DNA from: Kitasatospora aureofaciens
GTDB lineage: Bacteria > Actinomycetota > Actinomycetes > Streptomycetales > Streptomycetaceae
Length of the DNA stretch: 64,000 nt
Direction of reading: 5' to 3'
Assembly (NCBI GenBank): GCA_000720845.1
Contig: JODU01000011.1
Coordinates: forward strand, 62,001-126,000
In this document: positions 57,605-64,000 of the stretch, in pieces
Numbering within the stretch: the first letter of the stretch is position 1
Layout: every line of letters starts with the position of its first letter
The notes under the pieces: generated by a model
What the model was told of the DNA's origin: nothing
The model's database searches: none
The model's input: the letters and a program-made list of their open reading frames with translations, nothing else
Program-made: the position numbers and the translations under genes

Positions 57605-58915
57605 ATGACTCCCGCCGATACCGGGGCGTCCACGGCCGTGGACGCCGCTTCCGCCGTCTCCGCCGTCTCCGCCGTCCCCGATACCTCCGACTCGCGCATG
57701 GCCCCGGGCGGCCCCGGCTACCGCCGGATGAGCTTCGCGCTGTTCCTGGCGGGCGTGGCCACCTTCGCGCTGCTGTACTCCACCCAGGCCCTGCTGCCGC
57801 TGATCTCGGACGACCTGGGTGTCACGGCGAGCGACGCGAGCTGGACGGTGGCCGCCGCGACCGGTGGCCTCGCGGTGTTCGTGCTGCCGATGAGCGCGCT
57901 GTCGGAGCGGTTCGGACGGCGTACGGTCATGACGGCCTCGCTGGCGGTCGCGGTGGGTGTCGGGGTGCTGGTGCCCTTCGCTCCGTCGCTGCCCGCGCTG
58001 GTCGCGCTGCGGGCGGTGCAGGGCGCGGCGCTGGCCGGGCTGCCGGCCTCGGCGACGGCGTACCTCGCGGAGGAGGTGCGGCCGCGGGTGCTGGTCACGG
58101 CGATCGGCCTGTTCGTGGCGGGCAACAGCGTGGGCGGGATGAGCGGCCGGGTCATCACCGGCTGGGTCGCCCAGGAGTGGGGCTGGCGGGTCGCCGTCGG
58201 GGTCATCGGCCTCGTCGCGGTGGCCTGCGCGGTGGCCTTCCGGCTGCTGCTGCCGGCGCCGAGGCACTTCACGCCGGGCTCGCTGCGCCCGCGCGTGCTG
58301 GTCCGCACGGTCCGCGACCACCTCGCCAACCCGCTGCTGCGCCGCCTGTACGCGATCGGCGCGCTGTTCATGACCGTGTTCGGCGGCGTCTACACGGTGA
58401 TCGGCTACCGGCTGACGGAGGCGCCGTTCTCGCTGCCGCAGGGCCTGATCGGCTCGATCTTCCTGGTCTATCTGGTCGGTACGGTCTCGGCCTCGACGGC
58501 GGGCCGTCTGGTGGGCCGCCTCGGCCGCCGCGGGGCGCTCTACCTGGGAGCGGGTACGACGGCGGCGGGCCTGCTGCTGTCCCTGGCGCCGTCGCTGCCG
58601 CTGGTCCTGCTGGGTCTGGTGCTGATCACGGCGGGCTTCTTCGCCGGGCACGCGGTGGCCTCCTCGGCGGTCGGCAAGACCGCCCAGCACGGTCGCGCGC
58701 AGGCCTCGGCGCTCTACCAGTCCGCCTACTACGTGGGCTCCAGCGCGGGCAGCACCCTCGGCGCGGTGGCCTTCCACTCCGGCGGCTGGGCCGGGACGGT
58801 AGGAGTGGGGGTGCTCGCGGTGCTGGGCGTCGTGATGATCACGGTCTCCGGTTCGCTGGCCGCCCGCCGGCAGGCCGGCGAAGCGCCCCTGAAGGCGCTG
58901 AGCCTGTCCCGCTGA
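57605..58915 (+). CDS. MFS transporter (drug/metabolite exporter type)
   Basis: A 436-residue major facilitator protein with about 12 membrane helices. The motif-A signature is ALSERFGRRTVMTA after helix 2, and motif C-like GNSVGGMSGRVITGW marks antiporter-type exporters. The cytoplasmic loop between helices 6 and 7 is basic. It begins with a ~30-residue Ala/Ser/Asp-rich extension. TACCTT ends six bases before the ATG with no Shine-Dalgarno (leaderless candidate). Controlled most likely by the divergent LysR protein. Substrate unknown. Confidence 0.92.
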   Translation: MTPADTGASTAVDAASAVSAVSAVPDTSDSRMAPGGPGYRRMSFALFLAGVATFALLYSTQALLPLISDDLGVTASDASWTVAAATGGLAVFVLPMSALSERFGRRTVMTASLAVAVGVGVLVPFAPSLPALVALRAVQGAALAGLPASATAYLAEEVRPRVLVTAIGLFVAGNSVGGMSGRVITGWVAQEWGWRVAVGVIGLVAVACAVAFRLLLPAPRHFTPGSLRPRVLVRTVRDHLANPLLRRLYAIGALFMTVFGGVYTVIGYRLTEAPFSLPQGLIGSIFLVYLVGTVSASTAGRLVGRLGRRGALYLGAGTTAAGLLLSLAPSLPLVLLGLVLITAGFFAGHAVASSAVGKTAQHGRAQASALYQSAYYVGSSAGSTLGAVAFHSGGWAGTVGVGVLAVLGVVMITVSGSLAARRQAGEAPLKALSLSR

Positions 58916-59042
58916 GCTTGCGCACCCCTGGCTGACCTGCGCTTTCTTTGACTGCACAGGCCATTGTCAGTCCCCTGCGGTAGCTTCCGAAGTGCGAGGC
59001 GCGAAGACGCGCACGACGGGACGCCACAGGGGTGGGTGGACG

Positions 59043-60047
59043 ATGACCAACGGCACCGTGACCACGGAGCTGGACTCCGCGCTGGAGAAGCACCGGCCCG
59101 AGCTGACGGGGTACTGCTACCGGATGCTCGGTTCCTCCTTCGAGGCCGAGGACGCGGTGCAGGACACGCTGGTCCGCGCCTGGCGGAGCTACGACAAGTT
59201 CGAGGGCCGCTCCAGCCTGCGCTCGTGGCTGTACCGGATCGCGACCAACGTCTGCCTGGACATGCTGACCGCGGGCAACAAGCGGGCGCGTCCGATGGAC
59301 CTGACGGAGGCGACGCCGCTCGCCCAGGCCGCCCTGTCCCCGCGCCCGGACCACACCTGGCTGGAGCCGATGCCCGACGCCCGTGTGCTGCCGCAGACCG
59401 CCGATCCGGCCGAGGCCGCGGTCGCCAAGGAGTCCGTGCGGCTCGCCTTCATGGCCGCCCTCCAGCAGCTGCCGCCCAAGCAGCGGGCGGTGCTGATCCT
59501 GCGCGAGGTGCTGGCGTGGAAGGCGAGCGAGGTCGCCGAGCTGCTCGGCACCTCGGTCGCCTCGGTCAACAGCGCCCTGCAGCGCGCCCGCGCGACGCTC
59601 GCCGAGCGGGCGGACCGGGGGTCCGACGCCGCGGTGTCGGACCCGCTGGACGAGGAGCAGCAGAAGCTCCTGGAGCGCTATGTCGCGGCCTTCGAGGGCT
59701 ACGACATGACGGCGCTGACGGCGCTCCTGCACGAGGACGCGGTGATGACGATGCCGCCGTTCGACCTGTGGCTGGCCGGTCCTGCGGACATCACCGGTTT
59801 CATGACGACGCTCGGCGCCGCGTGCGCCGGTTCCCGGCTGCTGCGGGTGGAGGCCAACGGGCTGCCGGCCTTCGCGCACTACAAGCCGGACCCGGAGGCG
59901 GGCGGCTTCGCCCCGTGGGCGGTCCAGGTGCTGGAGATCTCAGACGGCCGCATCACCGGGTTCCACTGCTTCCTCGACACCAAGCGGTGGTTCCCGCTGT
60001 TCGACCTGCCGCTCCGTCTCGAAGCGGAGCCCGACGAGGTCCAGTAG
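59043..60047 (+). CDS. ECF sigma factor with SnoaL-like C-terminal domain (SigG/SigX5 type)
   Basis: A 334-residue sigma factor. Region 2: LTGYCYRMLGSSFEAEDAVQ and SYDKFEGRSSLRSWLYRIA. Region 4: LPPKQRAVLILREVLAWKAS with SVASVNSALQRARATL. The last ~120 residues form a SnoaL-like (NTF2-fold) domain (YVAAFEGYDMTALTALLHED, PFDLWLAGPADITGFM) found in the TIGR02960/SigG group, where it controls sigma activity without an anti-sigma. ATG 59043 has GGGGTGGG upstream. Its last 108 bases overlap the antisense STAS gene. Confidence 0.9.
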   Translation: MTNGTVTTELDSALEKHRPELTGYCYRMLGSSFEAEDAVQDTLVRAWRSYDKFEGRSSLRSWLYRIATNVCLDMLTAGNKRARPMDLTEATPLAQAALSPRPDHTWLEPMPDARVLPQTADPAEAAVAKESVRLAFMAALQQLPPKQRAVLILREVLAWKASEVAELLGTSVASVNSALQRARATLAERADRGSDAAVSDPLDEEQQKLLERYVAAFEGYDMTALTALLHEDAVMTMPPFDLWLAGPADITGFMTTLGAACAGSRLLRVEANGLPAFAHYKPDPEAGGFAPWAVQVLEISDGRITGFHCFLDTKRWFPLFDLPLRLEAEPDEVQ

Positions 60048-60326
60048 GGCGTGCAGGGCCGGATCGGGGTCGCGCAGCCGTATCCGGCCTCCGGCCCGCC
60101 GGGCGGTGAGTTGCAGCCGGGCCAGCAGGTCGACGACGGCGAGCCCCGGCGGTCCGAGGCCGCCGACGTCGCAGACGACCACCCCGGCCCGGGTGCTCTC
60201 CAGCAGCGCGCGCACCTCGTCGCAGAACCGGGGCGTCTCCCCTCGGGAGACGGGCCCCGGCAGCACGAGTACGGCGGGTGTCACGGCGTCCACGTGCGGT
60301 AGACCCGGCGGACCGGCGGAACTCAT
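59940..60326 (-). CDS. STAS-domain protein (anti-anti-sigma-like)
   Basis: A 128-residue STAS-like protein. AVLVLPGPVSRGETPRFCDE is the first strand-turn, VVVCDVGGLGPPGLAVVDLL the core with the conserved D[ST]xG position occupied by GGLGPPGL (no phosphorylatable Ser), and RLQLTARRAGGRIRLRDPDP the C-terminal helix-strand. The C-terminal extension overlaps the sigma factor gene tail on the other strand by 108 bp. I recall such STAS proteins next to SigG-like genes in other Streptomyces. It may be part of the sigma control network. Start ATG 60326. Confidence 0.68.
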   Translation of the reverse strand: MSSAGPPGLPHVDAVTPAVLVLPGPVSRGETPRFCDEVRALLESTRAGVVVCDVGGLGPPGLAVVDLLARLQLTARRAGGRIRLRDPDPALHALLDLVGLRFETERQVEQREPPLGVEEAVEPGDAAV

Positions 60327-60457
60327 CGGTGCCGGGGCCGTCGGGGATCACATTGACCTGCGCGTGCCCTCCAACAGAGGGTTCGCTGTATGCCACACAT
60401 ACCCCGCTCCGCCGCCACGCCGCCCGGCACCCGCCACTCCGTCCGGGAGGGGGCGCC

Positions 60458-61378
60458 GTGCAGGGGGTGCTGACCGGGTTCGCGGTCATCGCGGTGGTGA
60501 TCGGGGTCGGCTACGTGCTCGGCCTGCGCGGCCACCTCGGGCCTCAGGGCCGCGAGGTGCTGACCAAGCTCGCCTTCCACGTGGCCTCCCCCGCCCTGCT
60601 GTTCACCACGCTCGCGACGGCCGACCTGTCGGTGGTCTTCTCCGCCCGCCTCCTGGTGACGGCGCTGTCCACGGTGGCGGTGGCCGGTGTGTTCGTGGCG
60701 GTCGGCGTCGTACGCGGCTGGGGCGTGGGCCGTACGACGATCGGCGCGCTCTGCTCGGGCTACGTCAACTCCGGCAACCTCGGCATCCCGATCGCCGTGT
60801 ACGTCCTGGGCGACGCCTCGCTGGTGGCGCCGGTGCTGCTGTTCCAGCTGGTGCTGGTGACACCGGTGGCGGTGACGATCCTGGACCTGTCACGCGGGGG
60901 CGCCGAGGGCACGCTGTGGCGACGGCTGCTGACGCCGCTGCGCAATCCGATCGCGCTGGGTTCGCTCGCCGGGGTCGCGGTCGCGGCGACCGGCCTGCGG
61001 GTCCCGGACGCGGTGATGGACCCGGTGACGCTGATCGGCAACATGTCGGTCCCGGCGGTGCTGCTGGCCTTCGGCATCGGCCTGTGCGGCTCCACGATGC
61101 CGCTGCGGGGCGTGGAACGGCGCCCGGTGCTGCTGGCGGTCGCGCTCAAGGCGGTGGGCCAGCCGGCGGTGGCCTGGGCGCTGGCGTCGGGCGTCTTCGG
61201 CCTGCGGGGCCCCCAACTCCTCGACGTGGTGGTGACGTCGGCGCTGCCCGCCGCGCAGAACCTGTACACGTACGCGTCCACCTACGGTGTGGGCGAGCGC
61301 CTGGCCCGGGACGCGATCCTGGTCTCGACGGTGGTGTCCGTACCGGTGCTGGTGGGGGTGGCGGCGGTTTTGGGGTGA
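60458..61378 (+). CDS. AEC-family transporter (auxin efflux carrier superfamily)
   Basis: A 306-residue membrane protein with about ten helices in the AEC/MdcF-type fold: VLTGFAVIAVVIGVGYVLG at the start, CSGYVNSGNLGIPIAVYVLG at the central crossing (NSGNLG signature), and VVTSALPAAQNLYTYASTYG near the end. Members carry organic acids such as malonate or malate, but the substrate here is unknown. GTG 60458 follows GGGAGG. Divergent from the STAS gene. Confidence 0.88.
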   Translation: MQGVLTGFAVIAVVIGVGYVLGLRGHLGPQGREVLTKLAFHVASPALLFTTLATADLSVVFSARLLVTALSTVAVAGVFVAVGVVRGWGVGRTTIGALCSGYVNSGNLGIPIAVYVLGDASLVAPVLLFQLVLVTPVAVTILDLSRGGAEGTLWRRLLTPLRNPIALGSLAGVAVAATGLRVPDAVMDPVTLIGNMSVPAVLLAFGIGLCGSTMPLRGVERRPVLLAVALKAVGQPAVAWALASGVFGLRGPQLLDVVVTSALPAAQNLYTYASTYGVGERLARDAILVSTVVSVPVLVGVAAVLG

Positions 61379-61379
61379 G

Positions 61380-61505
61380 TCACCATGCCGGCGACGTGGC
61401 GATCTCCAGGGTGCAGGCTCTGGGTGCCTCCGTCCGGCGCCAGACCCAGACGACTTCGTCCCAGGCGGTGTCGGCCAGGACGTAGTCGCCCTCGAATTCC
61501 CTCAT
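61380..61505 (-). CDS. Possible 41-residue protein
   Basis: ATG (complement 61503-61505) to TGA (complement 61380-61382) encodes MREFEGDYVLADTAWDEVVW and then VWRRTEAPRACTLEIATSPAW. Amino-acid use looks natural (Trp, Asp, Glu) and the stop lies one base after the convergent AEC stop. No clear ribosome site was found and no homologue is recalled. It may be a small real gene or chance. Confidence 0.35.
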   Translation of the reverse strand: MREFEGDYVLADTAWDEVVWVWRRTEAPRACTLEIATSPAW

Positions 61506-61522
61506 GCGGGCAGTCAACATGC

Positions 61523-61558
61523 CGAACGGGACCGGCAGAGGTCCACCGGTCCCGTTCG
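61523..61558 (-). terminator. Hairpin terminator of the permease-cdd-deoA operon
   Basis: CGAACGGGACCGG pairs with CCGGTCCCGTTCG (13 bp, perfect) around a 10-nt loop, just 3' of deoA. Confidence 0.75.
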
Positions 61559-61578
61559 CCGAATGGGGAAACCGCAGG

Positions 61579-62862
61579 TCAGGCGATACGTTCCCGCACC
61601 ACCGGCGCGGCGGTGAAGGCCGTGCCGGCCGGAGCCACGTCGTACGCGCCCTCCACCGCCGCGAGCGCGTACTCGAAGCGGTCCGGGGTGTCCGTGTGGA
61701 GGGTGAGGAGGGGCTGGCCCGCGGTGACCGTGTCGCCGGGCTTGGCGTGGAGCTCGACGCCCGCGGCGGCCTGCACCGGGTCCTCCTTGCGGGCGCGGCC
61801 CGCGCCCAGGCGCCAGGCGGCGACGCCGATGTCGTAGGCGTCGAGGCGGGTCAGGACGCCCGAGGAGGCGGCCTTCACCACGTGCTGTTCCTTCGAGGTG
61901 GGCAGCGCGGCGTCCGGGTCGCCGCCCTGGGCCGCGATCATGCGGCGCCAGACGTCCATCGCGGAGCCGTCGGCCAGGGCCTTCGCCGGGTCGGCGTCCT
62001 TCAGGCCCGCCGCGTCGAGCATCTCGCGGGCCAGGGCGAGGGTCAGCTCGACCACGTCGGAGGGGCCGCCGCCGGCCAGGACCTCGACCGACTCGCGGAC
62101 CTCCAGGGCGTTGCCCGCGGTGAGACCGAGGGGGGTGGCCATGTCGGTGAGGAGCGCGACCGTCCTCACCCCGTGGTCGGTGCCGAGGCCGACCATCGTG
62201 GACGCCAGTTCGCGGGCGTCCTCGATGGTCTTCATGAAGGCGCCGGAACCCACCTTCACGTCCAGGACCAGCGAGCCGGTGCCCTCGGCGATCTTCTTGG
62301 ACATGATCGAGGAGGCGATCAGCGGGATCGCCTCGACCGTGCCGGTGACGTCGCGCAGCGCGTACAGCTTCTTGTCGGCGGGGGCGAGACCGTCGCCCGC
62401 CGCGCAGATCACCGCGCCCGTGGTGTCCAGGACGTCCAGCATCTCCTCGTTGGAGAGGAGGGCGCGCCAGCCGGGGATCGACTCCAGCTTGTCCAGGGTG
62501 CCGCCGGTGTGGCCGAGGCCGCGCCCGGAGAGCTGCGGGACGGCCGCGCCGCACGCCGCCACCAGGGGCGCGAGCGGCAGGGTGATCTTGTCGCCGACAC
62601 CGCCCGTGGAGTGCTTGTCGGCGGTCGGGCGGGACAGGGACGAGAAGTCCATGCGCTCGCCCGAGGCGATCATCGCGGCCGTCCAGCGGGCGATCTCACC
62701 GCGGTTCATGCCGTTGAGCAGGATCGCCATGGCGAGGGCCGACATCTGCTCGTCGGCGACCTCGCCGCGGGTGTACGCGTCGATGACCCAGTCGATCTGC
62801 TCGTCGCCGAGTTCGCCGCGGTCCCGCTTGGTGCGGATGACGGAGATGACGTCCATGGCCAT
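61579..62862 (-). CDS. deoA: Thymidine phosphorylase
   Basis: A 427-residue pyrimidine nucleoside phosphorylase. Signatures: the long SGRGLGHTGGTLDKLESIPG, DKHSTGGVGDKITLPLAP (phosphate site) and LVLDVKVGSGAFMKT. The C-terminal domain has HAKPGDTVTAGQPLLTLHTD. It cleaves thymidine and deoxyuridine to base plus deoxyribose-1-phosphate. ATG 62862 is preceded by AGGAAGAG. It is the last gene after a permease and cdd. It shares its pathway end products with the deoC unit. Confidence 0.95.
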   Translation of the reverse strand: MAMDVISVIRTKRDRGELGDEQIDWVIDAYTRGEVADEQMSALAMAILLNGMNRGEIARWTAAMIASGERMDFSSLSRPTADKHSTGGVGDKITLPLAPLVAACGAAVPQLSGRGLGHTGGTLDKLESIPGWRALLSNEEMLDVLDTTGAVICAAGDGLAPADKKLYALRDVTGTVEAIPLIASSIMSKKIAEGTGSLVLDVKVGSGAFMKTIEDARELASTMVGLGTDHGVRTVALLTDMATPLGLTAGNALEVRESVEVLAGGGPSDVVELTLALAREMLDAAGLKDADPAKALADGSAMDVWRRMIAAQGGDPDAALPTSKEQHVVKAASSGVLTRLDAYDIGVAAWRLGAGRARKEDPVQAAAGVELHAKPGDTVTAGQPLLTLHTDTPDRFEYALAAVEGAYDVAPAGTAFTAAPVVRERIA

Positions 62863-62891
62863 GTATGGCTCTTCCTAACAGTGGTGCCGGA

Positions 62892-63284
62892 TTACTTCGT
62901 AAGGTGGTCGGGGCCGAAGGCCTGCGGGAGCATCCGGGACAGCGGGAGGACGCCCTCCGGGGTCTCCAGCAGCAGCTCCCGGCCGCCGAACTCGTACAGC
63001 AGCTGCCGGCAGCGGCCGCAGGGGACGAGCACCTCGCCCTCGCCGTCGACGCACACGAAGTGCGTCAGCCGGCCCCCGCCGGTCAGCTGAAGCTGGGAGA
63101 CCAGACCGCACTCGGCGCACAGCCCGATGCCGTAGCTGGCGTTCTCCACGTTGCAGCCGGTGACGGTGCGGCCGTCGTCGACCAGCGCGGCGGCGCCCAC
63201 GGCGTACCCGGAGTAGGGGGCGTACGCCCGGGACATGGCGTCCCGGGCCGCCGTGCGCAGTTCCTCCCAGTCGGCGCCGGTCAC
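62892..63284 (-). CDS. cdd: Cytidine deaminase
   Basis: A 130-residue cytidine deaminase of the small homotetrameric type. Substrate and metal motifs: CNVENASYGIGLCAECG (Glu proton shuttle, first Cys) and VPCGRCRQLLYEFGG (two further Cys ligands). It turns (deoxy)cytidine into (deoxy)uridine for DeoA. The GTG start overlaps the permease stop as GTGA, so transport and deamination are translationally coupled. Confidence 0.95.
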   Translation of the reverse strand: MTGADWEELRTAARDAMSRAYAPYSGYAVGAAALVDDGRTVTGCNVENASYGIGLCAECGLVSQLQLTGGGRLTHFVCVDGEGEVLVPCGRCRQLLYEFGGRELLLETPEGVLPLSRMLPQAFGPDHLTK

Positions 63285-64000
63285 TTGCCCTGGCCCTTGC
63301 GGTACTGCATGCCGTCCGCCTTGGGCATCCGCAGCCGTTGCGCGGACAGGGCGAGGACGACGAGGGTCACGACGTACGGCGTGGCGGAGACGACCTGGTT
63401 GGGGACCTCGTTGGTGCCGGCGTACCAGGCGAAGACCAGGGCGCCGATGACGAAGGTGATCGCGGCCTTGACGTACTTCTTGCGGACGGCCAGCCAGATG
63501 GCGCCGGCGACCAGGAGCAGCGCGCCGAGCAGCAGCAGCGCGTGCACGTTGGCGGAGCCGCCGCGCAGGTTGAGGCTGTCGGTGTAGCCGAAGAGACCGG
63601 CGCCGATGGCCAGGCCGCCCGGCATCCAGTTGCCGAAGATCATCGCCGCGAGGCCGATGTAGCCGCGGCCGCTGGTCTGGCCCTCCAGGTAGAAGGGGTT
63701 GGCCACGATGGACAGGAAGACACCGCCGAGTCCGGCCAGTCCGCCGGAGATGATCACGGCCAGGTACTTGTACTTGTAGACGTTCACGCCGAGGGACTCG
63801 GCGGCGATCGGGTTCTCGCCGCAGGAGCGCAGGCGCAGGCCGAACGGGGTGCGCCACAGGATCCACCAGGTGGCGGGGACCAGGGCGACCGCGATCAGGG
63901 TCAGCCAGGAGACGTTCGTGACCAGGCCGCCGAGCAGCCCCGCGATGTCCGAGACGAAGAACCAGTGCTGGTCGTTGAGGCTGTCCAGCCAGTCGGACAG
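63281..64000 (-). CDS. Nucleoside ABC transporter permease (NupQ/YufQ-type), C-terminal part
   Basis: The visible 239 residues are the C-terminal part of an ABC transporter permease of the BmpA-linked nucleoside family. They include LTLIAVALVPATWWILWRTP, FGLRLRSCGENPIAAESLGV (EAA-like loop), SGGLAGLGGVFLSIVANPFY and about five membrane helices. The gene continues past the window edge on the minus strand, so the substrate-binding protein and ATPase of the operon, and any operator, lie outside. Coupling to cdd supports nucleoside import. Confidence 0.9.
   Translation of the reverse strand: MSDWLDSLNDQHWFFVSDIAGLLGGLVTNVSWLTLIAVALVPATWWILWRTPFGLRLRSCGENPIAAESLGVNVYKYKYLAVIISGGLAGLGGVFLSIVANPFYLEGQTSGRGYIGLAAMIFGNWMPGGLAIGAGLFGYTDSLNLRGGSANVHALLLLGALLLVAGAIWLAVRKKYVKAAITFVIGALVFAWYAGTNEVPNQVVSATPYVVTLVVLALSAQRLRMPKADGMQYRKGQGK

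Noticed and set aside
1..64000. tRNA, rRNA, CRISPR, insertion sequence or prophage genes
   Set aside because: No cloverleaf with CCA/TΨC box, rRNA signature, regular repeat-spacer array, transposase or integrase motif was recognised by reading.

Overview
The window looks like chromosomal DNA from a Streptomyces species. Base composition is very GC-rich, third codon positions are almost all G or C, GTG starts are common, and the set includes afsQ1/afsQ2 with a divergent sigQ, pccB/pccE/accA2, a class III adenylate cyclase and hutH. From memory, gene content and order match the S. coelicolor SCO4890s-SCO4960s block read in reverse; no search was run. I see no insertion sequence, prophage, CRISPR array, tRNA or rRNA. 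This is core or near-core chromosome.

Layout. 1-5.2 kb: start of threonine dehydratase, a MarR regulator, a divergent sigma-like protein with a one-helix partner, cystathionine gamma-synthase, and msrA. 5.4-8.5 kb: two regulator/target pairs (HxlR with an NADP-reductase-like protein; TetR with an aldo/keto reductase). 8.5-15.2 kb: narGHJI, a membrane nitrate reductase operon. 15.4-20 kb: an NmrA-like protein, a zinc alcohol dehydrogenase opposite an XRE regulator, and a TetR opposite a metallo-beta-lactamase-fold enzyme. 20-26.3 kb: L,D-transpeptidase lipoprotein, a sortase (LAXTG) substrate, hutH, a GAF-GGDEF protein and an enoyl-CoA hydratase. 26.4-34.8 kb: adenylate cyclase, biotin ligase and the acyl-CoA carboxylase genes pccB, pccE and accA2, with maf between them.

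34.8-45.2 kb: DeoR regulator, LpdA-like flavoprotein, purine nucleoside phosphorylase, phosphohexomutase, and deoC with two aldehyde dehydrogenase genes. 45.2-54.2 kb: a kinase fused to a solute-binding domain, a P-loop kinase, sigQ, afsQ1-afsQ2-lipoprotein, VanZ, PspC and small secreted proteins. 54.3-64 kb: adenosine deaminase, an unusual alpha/beta-hydrolase-fold protein, LysR/MFS pair, an ECF sigma factor with an antisense-overlapping STAS gene, an AEC transporter, and the permease-cdd-deoA nucleoside operon running off the right edge.

The strongest connecting theme is nucleoside and deoxynucleoside catabolism: permease, cdd, deoA, add, a purine nucleoside phosphorylase, a phosphohexomutase and deoC, plus an aldehyde dehydrogenase pair suited to the acetaldehyde that DeoC makes. 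Three separate promoters in this set (add, purine nucleoside phosphorylase, deoC) carry the same perfect 12-bp palindrome CTACGCGCGTAG next to or upstream of the -10 element. This suggests one dedicated regulon. Many genes also have a -10-like hexamer 6-8 nt before the start codon and no Shine-Dalgarno, suggesting leaderless mRNAs.
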